Origin: Harmothoe impar
Taxonomy: Eukaryota; Annelida; Polychaeta; Phyllodocida; Polynoidae
DNA length: 64,000 bases
Direction of reading: 5' to 3'
Assembly (NCBI GenBank): GCA_947462335.1
Contig: OX381707.1
Location: 14,351,418-14,415,417 of the forward strand
Part shown: positions 46,454 through 59,275 of the stretch, in pieces
Layout of the letters: each line of letters opens with the position of its first letter
Position numbering within the stretch: position 1 is the stretch's first letter
The notes under the pieces: model-generated
Seen by the model: the letters and a program-made list of their open reading frames with translations, nothing else
What the model was told of the DNA's origin: nothing
Databases searched by the model: none
Position numbers and translations under genes: made by a program

Positions 46454-47340
46454 TTAACAAGATCCACCGCTATCTCATCTAGCAAAATAAATGACAACAA
46501 GGTAGAATGCTCCATGCCTGGTAACTGGGTAATGGCTGCCTAAGTGTCATTCAGGGGCCAATGTAGGCCTTAATCAGAACCTGACGACTACTCTGTCCTG
46601 CACCATACTTAACCCATTGGTGTCAGATAGATGCCCTAAGGTGGTAAACATGTTGGTCCATGTTATGGTATATTGATCACATCAATAGTCAGTATGGAAC
46701 AACCTTTGAGCAATTACTTATTTTATACATACATACTAAAGTACACTGAATAAGGACAACTGGGCTTCAAACACATTCAAAGTCAATAGAGTTTGATTAA
46801 TGCTGATACCATCTTAGAAGATGGGAAAATTGGAGTTGAGAAAAATTTCAGTTCATTTCTCCAGGATTGATTATAACTGTAGTTGACCCTATCTTTATGC
46901 TTTTCCTTTACAAGTCTGATTGAATATATCAGTACACTATGGCGACCAAGTTAGTAAGATGATTACTGTTCATAATGTGGGAATTGTTTAATCAGGCAAA
47001 ATCTGAAGCTGAAAGAAACTGCTTTATGTCCACCCCTAACATGAGATATCATGTCAAATGCTATGGCATTGGACATGGAGCATACAACATGCTAATATGT
47101 AGAAGAATAGCTACTACATTTTTTGTACCCTCTCTTTTCTCCTGGTGTGGATTACCATGCAGGTTCAATGTCATTGAACAGTTAAAGCTGTGAAGTGCTG
47201 CATAGTACTTTTACACTATATGCCATTTGACATCATGATGCATGAATGCATCTTCAGCTTCTCTCAATGGTATATATCCACCTAATGGGGGTCATCATTA
47301 TGTTTTAAAACGCAGGCCTGATACGTCACTCAACAGACTT

Positions 47341-47472
47341 CCCAGCTAACGATAAAAAAAACGTTATAAATAACATTTTAAAACTTTTTATTACGTTATG
47401 CCATAGTAAGGAGTCTAAGAGAAACAATATATAACGTTATAAAATGTTGTATAACGTTTTTTGTTTACTGGG
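47341..47472. mobile_element. 132-bp CCCAG...CTGGG element with AACGTT motifs
   Basis: The ends are CCCAGCTAACGATAAAAAAA and CTGGG in inverted orientation. The interior has repeated AACGTTATA and palindromic pieces such as TAAAATGTT / AACATTTTA. Copies B and C lack it. TT is present on both sides (47339-47340 and 47473-47474), a 2-bp duplication like that of the element at 32215. Confidence 0.85.
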
Positions 47473-47623
47473 TTGTAATCTTCCATCATTCAAATTGGCA
47501 TACCTCATTAAAGCACTATGCGATCCTGAAAAGTTTAAGGCATGCTACTAACAACACCCGTACAATCCCCTCATCTTATCAATCATGCAGGAGGCCATTT
47601 GTCATCCTCAGCCCTTGCAGCTT

Positions 47624-48623
47624 CCCAGGTAGCAAGGGTATATTGGGCCAATGTCGGCAATGATCGACTCCATCGCAATCGTTATACCAACCATGGCCCA
47701 TTGTAAGTAATGCATACATTGGTTCAACATACAAATTACAATGATGGCCCACCTCTGGCAATTCTGATAATGGGCCATCGCTGGGTTGACCGCTGGCCCA
47801 GAGCTGGTCCATGCTTGATATTGTTGATATTGACCCAGTATTGGCCCAGTGTTGAGACACTTCAGGGCCATCATATTATTTCTAACCTTGGACCAACATC
47901 AATTCTATCTACACTTGTCCAATATTGGCTGTGATCTACACCAGGGGGATTCAATGTTGCCTGAAGAATTTCTTACAGGATGGCTCCTACTTTGCCATCA
48001 TATTGGGTTATAAACGTGATCCCCAGTGTGTTCTACATGTTTAAAGGTCAGAGAAAGTTCATAGATGAAATTTGGTATCTAAAAGTGCCATGTACTGCAT
48101 GACAGCCGTGGGAATTCATCAAAAGTAACTTGAAGACACCTCATGTGTGGGTAATGGAGTTAGATAAGTCCTAAATGATAGTAATACAGTTTGTATTATT
48201 TGTAACCATTTTGAGATAGAGATCAAGATGGATTAAAAAGACAGAAATGGCTTTTTCTAAACTGATGATTCTTGACAGTCATGTCTTAAGTATGCTTGCA
48301 CATTCAATTATACACATAGAAATAATATTGTTCAACATCAGTGATTGTTGCAGTGGTCCTATTTAGAAAATTATATGTTGGGGCAACATATGTATTACAA
48401 GGTTGGTCCGATGTCTAGATTCTAACCTGGGAATAATGTTAAAACATTTTGATGTTGGCCCACCATTGGGCCGACATGAAATCAATATCACTTTATCCGA
48501 GCATGGGCCATTACTGGGCCAGCGGTCAAACCAGCGGTGGGCCAATATCAAAATGCCATTATTGGCCCAATTTTAAGTGGTTTATTTGCCCAATCATGGC
48601 CCAATGTACTTATGTTACCTGTG
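47624..48623. mobile_element. 1.0-kb element with TGGGCC repeats
   Basis: The ends are CCCAGGTAGCAAGGGTA and the reverse complement of CACAGGTAACATAAGTA, both leading into ATTGGGCCA. The two outer 300-bp parts are packed with TTGGGCC/GGCCCAA motifs in both orientations; the middle is plain AT-rich sequence. Copies B and C lack it (about 27060 and 33120), and TT flanks it on both sides. No ORF in it has a recognisable domain. Confidence 0.8.
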
Positions 48624-51600
48624 TTGTTTACTGCACGTTGATTGTGGTGAGTTCGCCAAGCTCCTGCCTGGTAGGTATGACACTCATAGCTGATGCCCTA
48701 GGGAAAGGTTGGTTACTCCCAAATATGGCCGTGCCTAACCTTTGCAGCATATAGGAAGCCCAAGTTCACGTTTACAGGTCTTTAAAGTTTATCAAGTGTC
48801 AATTGGACACGCATTTTCTTCATCGCTTTGCTTTCTCCTTAGTTTTTCCTATATTATTCACTGGCTCCTCATCTATTTCCCTTTTCCTAACAAAACTCAG
48901 TAAGTGATTTGTTAAGGATGAGATTACTGGGGGTCATGGAGGGAGAAGGAGAAAGCTAAAATGAGAAGGGGGCCTATAATCAATGCCTCCTTACACAGTG
49001 TGGACCACTACTAGAGCTAAAAGGTCATGTTGATAATACAAAAAGAAAACACACTCATGTTTTACTGCAAAGTAACATCCCTTTCTATTGGTTAGACACA
49101 TTGACTAGAAGCCACAACGATCCCCTCTGCCTCTTTGCCCAGACAAAAGTCCCTTCCTCCAGCTAATATGACTGCCATAGATCTCAGCTTACTTTGGCCA
49201 GACTGTTATTATTCTTACAACTCCCTCCCTACCACGGTGTGTTATGTTTCCCTCCAGCTTTGCAACTACTCCTCCACAGGACAACCTCTCTCTACCTATC
49301 CTTGTGGGCTTCTCGTGTAGCATTTACGGCTCCACCATAACCAGAGTGCCCTATACTGGGGGTGAGGCTGGAGTCATCCATTACTACCTAAGCCCCTGCC
49401 CACAATTACCCTCATCATGTGCCATCCCTGTCATGTTAGGCCAACTGCCTGAAATGACCAATTAATGTAATCAAGAAGCTGAAGCTAAAGATGAAGAGAC
49501 AGTTGTGCTTTGTCTGGTGGAGCCATGATGTATTCACAAGTTTTTTTTGTTTTTTTTTCAACTATCTAAAACACAGCTCTTATGGGATCAGACCAGAAAC
49601 ATCTTTGTGAACTATTTATTTAGCTGATAAAAAAGACAAATTGCTCTTTCAAACAGTCAGTCCAATGCAGGATTGTGACCCAATGATTAAGAGCCATGTC
49701 ACTCATTAGGAATTTACATGTACACCTTTTCCTGGATTAATTGCATTACATTAGGCTTATTCCATGTCGATTCAACCAGACCCTCCCGGATGACCATCAC
49801 CAATTTCCATGTTCATTTTTTGTCTCATTGCCCTTTGTATCCATATTGTTTACCCAAAGTTTCTAATCAAACTTTACATAATTTTCGAGCACTGGCTTGC
49901 TCAGTCGGGGCAGGGTGTCTGCTCTGGTAAGAAAAACCTCAATTCTAGCCATTTTCAAAGGACTACCATGGAAAAAGTCTCAGGGTTACAGGTCCATATA
50001 TGTCATTACATTGGTGCTACTTATACTAGAGAATAGAAAACAATTATCAAACCATACCTTTTGTGTTTTGTCTTGATGCACAGAGGCTCAAAATAGGATA
50101 TAAATTGATGGAAATTAACAAAACTTTAAATAATCGAAAATTTGTCAAAGTTAGAATGGTACCCCTAGCAGCTTAATCTTGAGGCTAGTAACAAAGATAG
50201 ATGTGGGGCTTGTCAGTGTATGGTACTTGTTCCTTTGAATAATTCACAGGTGGCCCCACGGGTGGCTAAAGTAGGGCAATTCTCTACAATGACCTAGTTT
50301 TGGCGGCCATCAAGGCCATGTGGCATTTCTTTTGTCTTGTAATAGTTTTTCCCTGAAAGCTCTCTTCATTACCTTTTCAGCAAATAGGGAAACTTTGAAA
50401 AGACTGATCTTTACAAAAGATTTCAAATTCCTTAAGCTCTGTACTCAGTACTGGCAAACTAGTTGCCTTATAGATGGTGGCATATGGAATGTTCTGCGTA
50501 CCCAATAAACCCAATTTATCACAAAGTGACATCATTAAACTGTAACCACAAAAGTGGAAGCATAGACGTTTTGCTTTTTGCCACTTGAGATCGTTCTCTC
50601 ACTTACTGCATAATCTATTTAGGTATTCAGCAGCAGCCTGAGATGAATATGCACACTCTGAGAAGACCCAACTCTTTTCAATCATATCAAAGCCCTGGAC
50701 TTCTTCTGGTAACCAGCTGGTAACATATCATTAACCTACTTGTTGAGATCAGAACACTCTACCCAGCTCACAGCTTACTAAAAAAGAAGAACACACAACC
50801 ATGTTCTTCAACATAAGACTGTGCTGTGATATAACCAATGCAGGTCATGCCTTAACTCAAACTATATCTATTGGACAGGAAACCTAGGTAGTATGCCAAT
50901 ACCTAAGGATCCAATCTATGCAATATATATGATACATATTCTATCCACCAAGCAGATCCATTAATTGTGTGGCACAAAAAACATATAATTTTAGTAGTAT
51001 TTTCCATGGCCTAAATTGAGAGACCCATTATTTCCCTTACATAGTCCTGCGGAGTTAACATGGTCATGAAGCAGTAATTACTTCAGATTGGCATCCTCTC
51101 TACCCTCATCCCATATGCCAGACATGTGTGTATAAACATAGCAGAAGAGAGCAAAGAGAAGGAGCTCATCCCCTCCGTAAGTATCATATCACAGTGAAAG
51201 TACCATCATGATACTGCCCAGCCAGAGCAGGGCTTGGTTCAAGTTGAACCTGAACATCCTTCATTTCTGATTCAATTGTTCTGAGCAGCTCTACCCAACA
51301 CTTAGCACACAAAGGGGAGTAAATACTGAGTCACTGCAGCAATACCAATGGCCCTCCTAGTGCTCTGTGCCAGCATTAGGGCTTGTAGCTGAGCCGTATT
51401 GGTTTCAATCACAAGTTGGCTAGCCATGGGATCGCCTTGGGGCAACTCTCAGACTAGTCACACTGGTTGCAAAGTCCAAAAGAAATGTTGTACAGCCAAA
51501 AACAAAAGGAGTTACAGGATTGTTGTTGAGATTCAAAAGAAATTGTTCTCAAGCAAAATGCTTCATGAAGGAGAACTTAAGGTAAGATCTTGTAATCTAA

Positions 51601-52640
51601 AACAATCCTTGTACAAAAATTATAGGCTGTACAACTATCTGCCCTTAGTTACAAGAAAAGTATGACTGAGTCATTTACAATCCAGGAGTGCCTGATGAAT
51701 TCAAATATACATGCCTGGGTGCAGAGATATGTTGAAACAATCATATTGTAGTACACATATTCAAGTCATTGAGCCTTAATAGAGAGCCACTGTTTCGAAT
51801 AACAGTCACTATGCCAGTTATATTCTTAAATATGCGAAACTCGAGCAATAAGTATGTGATTAATCAAATGAGGCACATATAATCTGTATTTCATTTAGAG
51901 CCGTGATCAACTCCTTTTTCCCATCAGTATTAATTTCCGGGATGTAACTTGGTCAATATATCTCAATAACAAATTACATCAGGGTTTGATGAACCCGCAT
52001 TATGGAGAAGACCTCTAAAGTAACAGCAGAAGGCTCACATGATATGGCAACATTACTTTTGATTATCCCTCATGGAGATACTGGAGTGGGGCACTCTGAG
52101 CGGTTCTTATAATATATGCCTCCTCAGTAAGTATGAATTAACAGTATAGTGTGTTTTGTATTTAAAAAAAGGTGAAGACAATGCAATATATCAGGATATA
52201 ATGCCATATGTGGTAAACGTTATTGTAATCATGTGGAAAATATAATGGTATGTTAATAATCTTAATCCATTATGTCACTCATCTACTTGGGGGATGGACC
52301 TCGCACTGATACTAAGGTTTTCTCACCAGCCAATCTGTTGTTGGTGACAACGGCATTACTCCAAGTGGTTGGTATTTCATCTTTTCAAACTTTGTTTTTA
52401 TTCATGAATACCACAAGCTGACAACTGACATTTTTCTCTTGAAGCAAGCGATTATGTGCTAATAGGGTGCATCATCACTTATCACAGTGAGCTGTTTAGA
52501 ATTACTTATTAATCATTTAATGTTAACTACTTTAGGTGGATTTACTGAGAACATAATTGAATTATTTCATCAAAGAGTGCCTATATCAATAAAAGATTTA
52601 AGTTGTTAATGCCTTGTAACTATACTTGGCACAGGAGAGG

Positions 52641-52659
52641 CCGTTAGGTGGCAGCACTG
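52641..52659 (+). promoter_or_regulatory. Weak CTCF-like motif
   Basis: CCGTTAGGTGGCAGCACTG matches the CTCF core at all but two positions. Such matches are expected by chance in long sequence. Confidence 0.2.
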
Positions 52660-53049
52660 AGTGTATGGCTATGGCACACTGTGCAGAGGATGGTTCACAC
52701 CCAGGAGGGATAGCCTCTCACAATTCACTTCACCATGAACCTCATGCCAGGAGTTGAATGATGGCACATCGCTCATTTGAAAGAGGAGAGATTGACCTAC
52801 ACGATGAATATACATTTCTTCATTCAATGGTATTTGCAAGCATTATGTGATTTAAATACTAAATCTACAGGGGTTACCATAGCAATACTTAATTAATTTT
52901 CAAGTGGCTTAAGAAGGCTTTAGTACAGGGATCATTGTATGTATGTTATGTGTCATATCCCTGCAATTCAGGTTTGCAGATCGAGGCGGGGCGAGGCACC
53001 ATCATTTTGAATAAATTGTGTGTCACTTTTGTTGACTTTAACCCCTTTC

Positions 53050-53590
53050 TAGAGGTCATCCATGCTCCTCCAGGGTTCTAGCCTACCCAGTGCTATTCAT
53101 ATATGGTCCCCCAGCTATTCCCTATTATTTCCCATCCATTTGTTAGTGTCCCTCACCCATTCTATAACATTAACTCCAGGATCTGGTATCCCTCCTCCAG
53201 GGCATTGCACACCTCCTCTTGCACCTTTACCCATCCATTATAGCATTCAATCCATCCCATAAGATTCTGCATTCATCCTCTGGATGATTCACCTGTTTTC
53301 CTACCCACCTTCTAGGTTGTTATATGCCTATAATCCAGAGTCACCTATTCCTCCAGACTAGCCCCTTCTCCAGGGTTTCTAAGTTCCTCTGCATCATGTT
53401 GAAGTACTCCTCCAGTTCTTCAAGTATACTCTCAATAGTTAACAAAGCATTTCTACCCGGACTCTCGACCAAAATAAAAAGTGACCCACCATACTGTTTG
53501 ATCTCTCTGACCCTCCTCCAGGTGCTTTCACAGTACTCCAGGGTCTCCAAACCTACCATACGGCACCTTTCATCCATCTTTGATGATGTC
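53050..53590. other. Pyrimidine-rich block with CTCCAG repeats
   Basis: The plus strand is strongly rich in C and T, with about nine CTCCAG or close variants at irregular spacing. A 78-codon minus-strand ORF (53341-53577) encodes a charged, leucine-rich helix-like peptide that probably results from the composition. I do not call a gene. Confidence 0.5.
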
Positions 53591-56317
53591 CCATAACTTC
53601 TCCATTAATAGTATTCTTTGAACATCATATAACACAGCCCACAGACCATTAGAAACCACAGGTAACAAGTATCCCTGTCAGCACAGGCCAATCTACAGAT
53701 CACAGTTCCAGACAGCATATTACACTATAAACCATAGTGTACACAACAGCCCATAATCATCATTTCAAATCCAATTTTCTCAGCTTCTAGATAAGTTAAA
53801 AACAAGATTGAAAATGATTCGGAATCCCTATGACTAATAGGAATTGTTGACCTTGGAATATTTTGTGTTATATGCCTTTGGATTTCTTTCTCCTGTCCCT
53901 AACTATACTTCTAACCAACTACCTTCAGCCATTGCAGCTTATATGCATGCCATGGGTAACTTCCCGATACATTTTACCAGTATTTGGCTGACAAGAAAAT
54001 ATGGGACAATCTAGCAAACTGATAAATGTTCATGCAAATGTCTTCCATTTCCTCTATCCCCCTATTAGTCCCAAGATGTACTCCAGCCTGAGCTCATGCA
54101 AAATCTCAGGACAAAGGCTAAATTATGAATTACAGTTATTCTTGCCATGCATGTGACCCCCACCTAGACAGCAATAGTGATGGTAAAGTAGAGTGTATTC
54201 TCTGATGCAAACAATGTCTTGTGGAGGCATGAACTACAATGCATGGTAGACAATTGTTTGTATACATGTGGCGGGATAGCTCAATACTAAGGAGAATATA
54301 GGTCAGTCGGTACAATGATAGAACAATCGGACCTGGGTGGGCCTTAAACAATACACACATACAACGAGGGTGTGCAGCTCTGCCAGTGTTATTCATCACA
54401 CTTGAATGGATAAATGAAAGTCCCACACGCAAAGCGTTCCCTGCATAATGCATGTAAGTAAGGTTGTAACTATTGTAGCGTAGAAGATGCCATTTTGGTA
54501 ATGGCTTTTATAGGCGAATAAGCTAGGCTTATTCTATCAATAAATAAGGACTTTTACCAGTTAGTGCTTAAAAGTGCATAAAGTAGGAAAATGCGTTTTT
54601 ACTTAGTTATAACTCTTTTTGGTCCGGTTATATTCTTGATATGTTCTTGATCTCACTGCTACTAGTAAAGTGATATTCTATTGATGAATATCCAATGTAA
54701 GGATCCTTTTTGGTAGAGATTTGGTTCTGATAGGATGTTCCAAAGATAGATCCCAACTGTAATTAAATCGCCAAATAAATCTTCCAAGAACCCATATAAC
54801 TTCTGCTCAGACAAGCGGATATTGTCTTGTCTAGTGTGTCATTAGATGATTTGGGTCTAACTTGATTGGTAAGGTTTCTGATATGTTCTCTGAATCATAT
54901 GTATCATACATATTTTAATGACACTAGATAACGTAAGGGTTAAACAATAGAGTAGATGGAACATGACAATAAAGAGAAAAAAACACCAAAATACCAACGT
55001 TGCAGTTTCTCTTTTGGATGCAATGCTTGCCCAGCTACTGGTGATTTCCCACTAGCATAAAATAAAGTAACATAGGATATCCCCCAAGGACATCAAAAGA
55101 AAATGGTAACTACACACAGAAGAAAAACTGAAATAGGATAAACAGCCGGTCCTGCTTTGTAAAGTAAAAGACTCATTTATCACGGAACCATAGCGATTTC
55201 CCAAGTGATAATGAGCCAACTGATAACCAATTTGTGTGTTTGGAAAGAGGCAATCAGACCCTGAGGAGGAATTAGTAGAGTAATATCCTTTAAAGTTCAG
55301 GTGCGAGCAGAAGATAGCATTTTTACCTAAATGTAATAAAGGTTAACCAAACAAAGCAAATTATATTGGATACAATTTCACCTCACTGGGAACAGTTTAA
55401 AGTGCATGAGTATTTTCACTGGCAGGGAGAGTTATCGTATGCTAAACCTTGATACAAGGTAACAGTAACATTTTGTTGGTTGAAAAGAATGATTCTTTCA
55501 TTACTAATTTTGTGTTGCTTTACTGCCCTTGCAATTCCAAGATATATATTCTGTCAGTTCGGTCCAATTTAAATTTCTATGTTTTATTTACAACAGAAAG
55601 ACATAATTGATCCATGTCTCTTTTCAATGACAGCAAGACAGTTATAATTTCCTTTTGATAAAGCTAGTCTACTAGGGTAAACCGCCCCTGAGTGGCCCCC
55701 CTGCATGACAAGTACCTATAGTGGCCCATCTATACCTCTATACATCAGTGTTTATGGTTATATTTTCGAAATATATTAATACAGGTATGAAAGAAGAGAC
55801 AATTATGTACCAATATCACAGTTTATATTATCCATAGAGTAGCCACAGTGTTTTCTACAGAGTGCCAAACATGACATGTCTGTGTGACATGTAGCCCTCT
55901 TTTCATTGATAGCTTTCAAGAAAAAGACTTTCTATACCTCAACAGTGTGCCTATAGTTTTCCAGTGAGATCCAAACTTTTACCTAATTTTCCACACATAT
56001 TACCTTTACATTGACATGCCATCTTCATTTGGTAAAAATCCTATATCAATTAGGTAGATTTTGCTGATTGATTGTCACCAGTACAGGAGTACCTAAAGTG
56101 GCCCAGAGACTCAATCATGAGTGGCCCACCAACAGTATAGGCTATGCTGTGCTTTGCCAGGTGTAGGGTGAAATCTATTTGAAGATTGCATACAAAATAA
56201 ATGGATTGCCCCCTAGAACCCAATAAACCAAATAAGTTATATGATGTGGGAAAAAATGTTTTTTCATTATTTTGACTATAAATTTACATGGAATTCAACC
56301 TGATTTCTGGTCAGAGA

Positions 56318-56378
56318 AAAACTGCTCCATTGAGTATCGAACCCAGGATCTTCTGTATGCTAGGCTAATGCTGTACCC
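56318..56378 (-). ncRNA. tRNA-like fragment, probably SINE-derived
   Basis: On the minus strand AGAAGATCCTGGGTTCGATA contains a B-box-like GGTTCGATACT, after CAGCATTAGCCTAGCATAC. There is no complete cloverleaf and no clear A box, so this is a relic. A more decayed relative lies at about 56455-56480 on the same strand. Confidence 0.4.
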
Positions 56379-56619
56379 CTACTCTATTCTGGATATTGTG
56401 TTATAACTGCTGAAAGCTATACTTGTATGACATTGAGACTGAGTATGTACCTTGGGAGTTCAGATCCAGGCCTTCTGTAATAAGGGACCTTATGTCTATG
56501 TTTCATGAGCTATGTCAGGATTGCTAAAGGTCACTATTTGGATAGGTTATACCTTATAGCCACAGCTTAGGGCTGAGTGAACAAAAAATGGGGGGCACTT
56601 CTACACTCCCCACACTTGT

Positions 56620-56690
56620 CCGCCCTCCGTGGCTACGTAGGCAGGGCTTGGAACTTTAGTGCGAGAGGTCCCTGGTTCCGGTCTCCCCAC
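56620..56690 (+). ncRNA. tRNA-like fragment, second
   Basis: TGGCTACGTAGG resembles an A box with one mismatch, and 38 bp on GAGGTCCCTGGTTCCGGTCT resembles a T-arm/B box. The stems are imperfect. It could be the head of a SINE or an old tRNA pseudogene. Confidence 0.35.
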
Positions 56691-59153
56691 AGTTGAGACC
56701 TTTAGCAACCATGCTGTAGCTCATAAAATGTAGACATTGTGCATACAAAGTTTTTTTGGTGAACCATATAAAAACATAAAATAATGTTATACAAAGAAAA
56801 GTTCCTGAATATTACTTTTTTTTTTGTTCAGTGGTACACTATGCCCCTGGAAGCAGAAATGGGCATAATTATGCCTAGAGGTTAACTGAACAGAAGGCAG
56901 CCCGCAAGAAGGCAAGATATAAGAGTAGGCTTAAAGCATATTCATAGGTTACAGATGCATAAACAGTGTTTTATTGCAGTGGGCCACTCAAGGTACAAGG
57001 TGGGTCAGTCATGGTACCAATTCAATGTCCAAAGAGTACCTTACTTTGATCAGCATTTTCACAATATATTACATAGAAATCAGTATTTTTGACATGTCTA
57101 TAGCATTCCAAACAGTGTCCCATTGAAAAGTGCTGCATACTTCATTAGGATTGGATCACTCTTTCTACATGTAATATTGAATCAAAGTCAGTCTTGTGGG
57201 TTTCAGCTCCTCAACAGGGCCACATATGGGCGGTTTACCCTATCAAGCAAATATTACTTGTTCATGACTAATTGTACATGTGTAACATGTGAAGTGAATA
57301 ACATATTATTTTGAATGCTTTTCTACTCTAAACATTGTATTATAGTGTGGTCCCAAAATTGCATGTAGATCGAACAAGTCCTGGTTCCTTGGTACATCAG
57401 TCGATAACTCCAGTGGGCTCAGTTGCAGTTAGGGATTGCAGCTTCATATTTTATTTGGTGGTTTAAACTAATGTCATTTCATGTTTGTTTCAATTTGAAC
57501 ATACTGTATGGTCAAGTTTATAGCACTTGACCCAACAGAGCACAGTAGTGTAGCTTAGCAGTAATGACCATTACTCAAACTGAGTCCATGCTCCAGACTT
57601 TTTGCCTTGTAACACCATTGGTGTGTTGTGGGGCCTGCATGGGTGGTTGTGGCTGGGGGATTTACAAGCTTCAATAAGGTCATGGCAGTCCTGGTTGTGT
57701 GTGCAATTGGTCACCACACATGAAAGCAGACACCGGAATGTGTCCAGAATCTAGCGCACAAGTGCTGAGTGGAGGCATTTAGGTACTCGACGCAAGGGAA
57801 TCATAAACTTGGCTTGGTGGCGACTGCCTGTGACAAAGAACACGGTTTGGGGTGGGCCCCCATTATTAGCACCACCAGTCTGTGACCTCCCCGGAAGGTG
57901 TCCACCATTGTGGCTGTAACTTTGCTGGATAAAGTGTATGCATAAGTATCAGGGGAGAAGTCTCAGACAAACCTAGGGATAACGACTGTCTTTAATACCA
58001 CCATACAGGGGGCTTGGGCTTGATTTCTCCTGGGTATGAAGCCAATAGGCTTTCCATCTAACAGGCCTCCCCTTGGCTATATCAGACAGTCGGCAACAGC
58101 AAATTCAATCAATTGGAAATTGCCTGACCATTTATACCCGTCAGTAAAGGAGCAGATACTGTGGTGGTAATTTATTCTACTGTGTGTAATTAAGTTCTGA
58201 CGTTATAATGTAAAACCTAGAATATATTCATGTTCTGATGTTTTCAAAATACAAATTATTTGCATATGAACACCAATTTACAACCTCTACGTATGGTGAT
58301 GTCTGAGAATTTTCTAATCAAAAGCTAGTTTTGAGAGTCTCCTCTGAAGGCTTGTTGTGGTGGACTGAGGAAAGTAGTGCAGGCACAGGTGAGTAGTGGA
58401 GTGTAGGTGGGACTTACATAACGTGGGTCAGTACAACAGGTGTGGGAGTTACAGTTGGTAGGGGAGTGTGTTGGGGGAGTTGTGTAGTAGGTAGGATAAT
58501 GTAGTCTGCCCAGTGAGGGCCATGAATGACAAACCATGGGCACATGGTCACCCATAATGTATATGTGATATACCTCAAAGCAATAACATTAGAATAATGG
58601 TACTGCATTATAATCTTTCCCAACTTGTGATTATATCATAGTACAGCTTGGACTAGAGTGAGCATTTGATTGTGAAAGCTTTGACAGAGGTTATTGCATT
58701 ATACCACTATAGCCATGCATTATCATAATATCAGGTTAACACCAGTAGTACACTACAATGTTAATGTGAGTGAAGTCACCTTCAAAGTTGGACCACACAT
58801 AACTATATATAAACCCTGAAGTGGCACCCTGAAGTGGCACCCATGACAAGGGTATGATGTTTTAACATCTAGTTAGATAAACTGCCAAAGACAGGAATTC
58901 CTCATGCCTGGTTACTTGTTATTATGAGGCCGGCAGTAGACCTTCATCGTGGCTAACTGCTCCTGGACCATACTGAACTCATTTCTGGTTGATGAATTTC
59001 CTCAGATGGTTAACGTATTGGTACAAGTAATGATAATTCATAACACAATTAGTCACATATTAATGAGACATACTTTGTGATAGATTATGCAGGTGCAGGG
59101 TGGACAAAGTTAATTACTACAAGATAAAGTGAATTGGACGTAACGGACGGACG

Positions 59154-59275
59154 TAGAAGGAAGAAGTGTAAGGGAGGGATGGGAAGTAATGGGGGAGGAA
59201 GAAGAGGTGTAGGGAGAGAAAGAAGAAGGCTGGTGGAAGGAGGGAGAAATGGAATGGGAATAAGGAAAGGTGAGA
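59154..59275 (+). repeat. Polypurine tract
   Basis: About 120 bp are nearly all A and G on the plus strand (for example GGGGGAGGAAGAAGAGG). Long tracts of this kind can form triplex (H-) DNA. Confidence 0.8.

Larger units (their letters stand above)
55675..57240. mobile_element. 1.57-kb inverted-repeat DNA element, non-autonomous
   Basis: The inverted ends are GGGTAAACCGCCCCTGAGTG and the reverse complement of GGGTAAACCGCCCATATGTG, both followed by GCCC, with TA on each side (55673-55674 and 57241-57242). Subterminal copies of GTGGCCCA lie at about 55723, 56098 and 56121, and in reverse at 56978. No transposase ORF is present. A TA duplication fits Tc1/mariner-like or related elements, but the ends do not let me name a family. 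It contains tRNA-like pieces, listed separately. Confidence 0.8.

Noticed and set aside
53341..53577. 78-codon minus-strand ORF with a charged helical peptide
   Set aside because: It lies in a pyrimidine-rich low-complexity block that would produce such a peptide by composition; there are no splice context or homologue clues.
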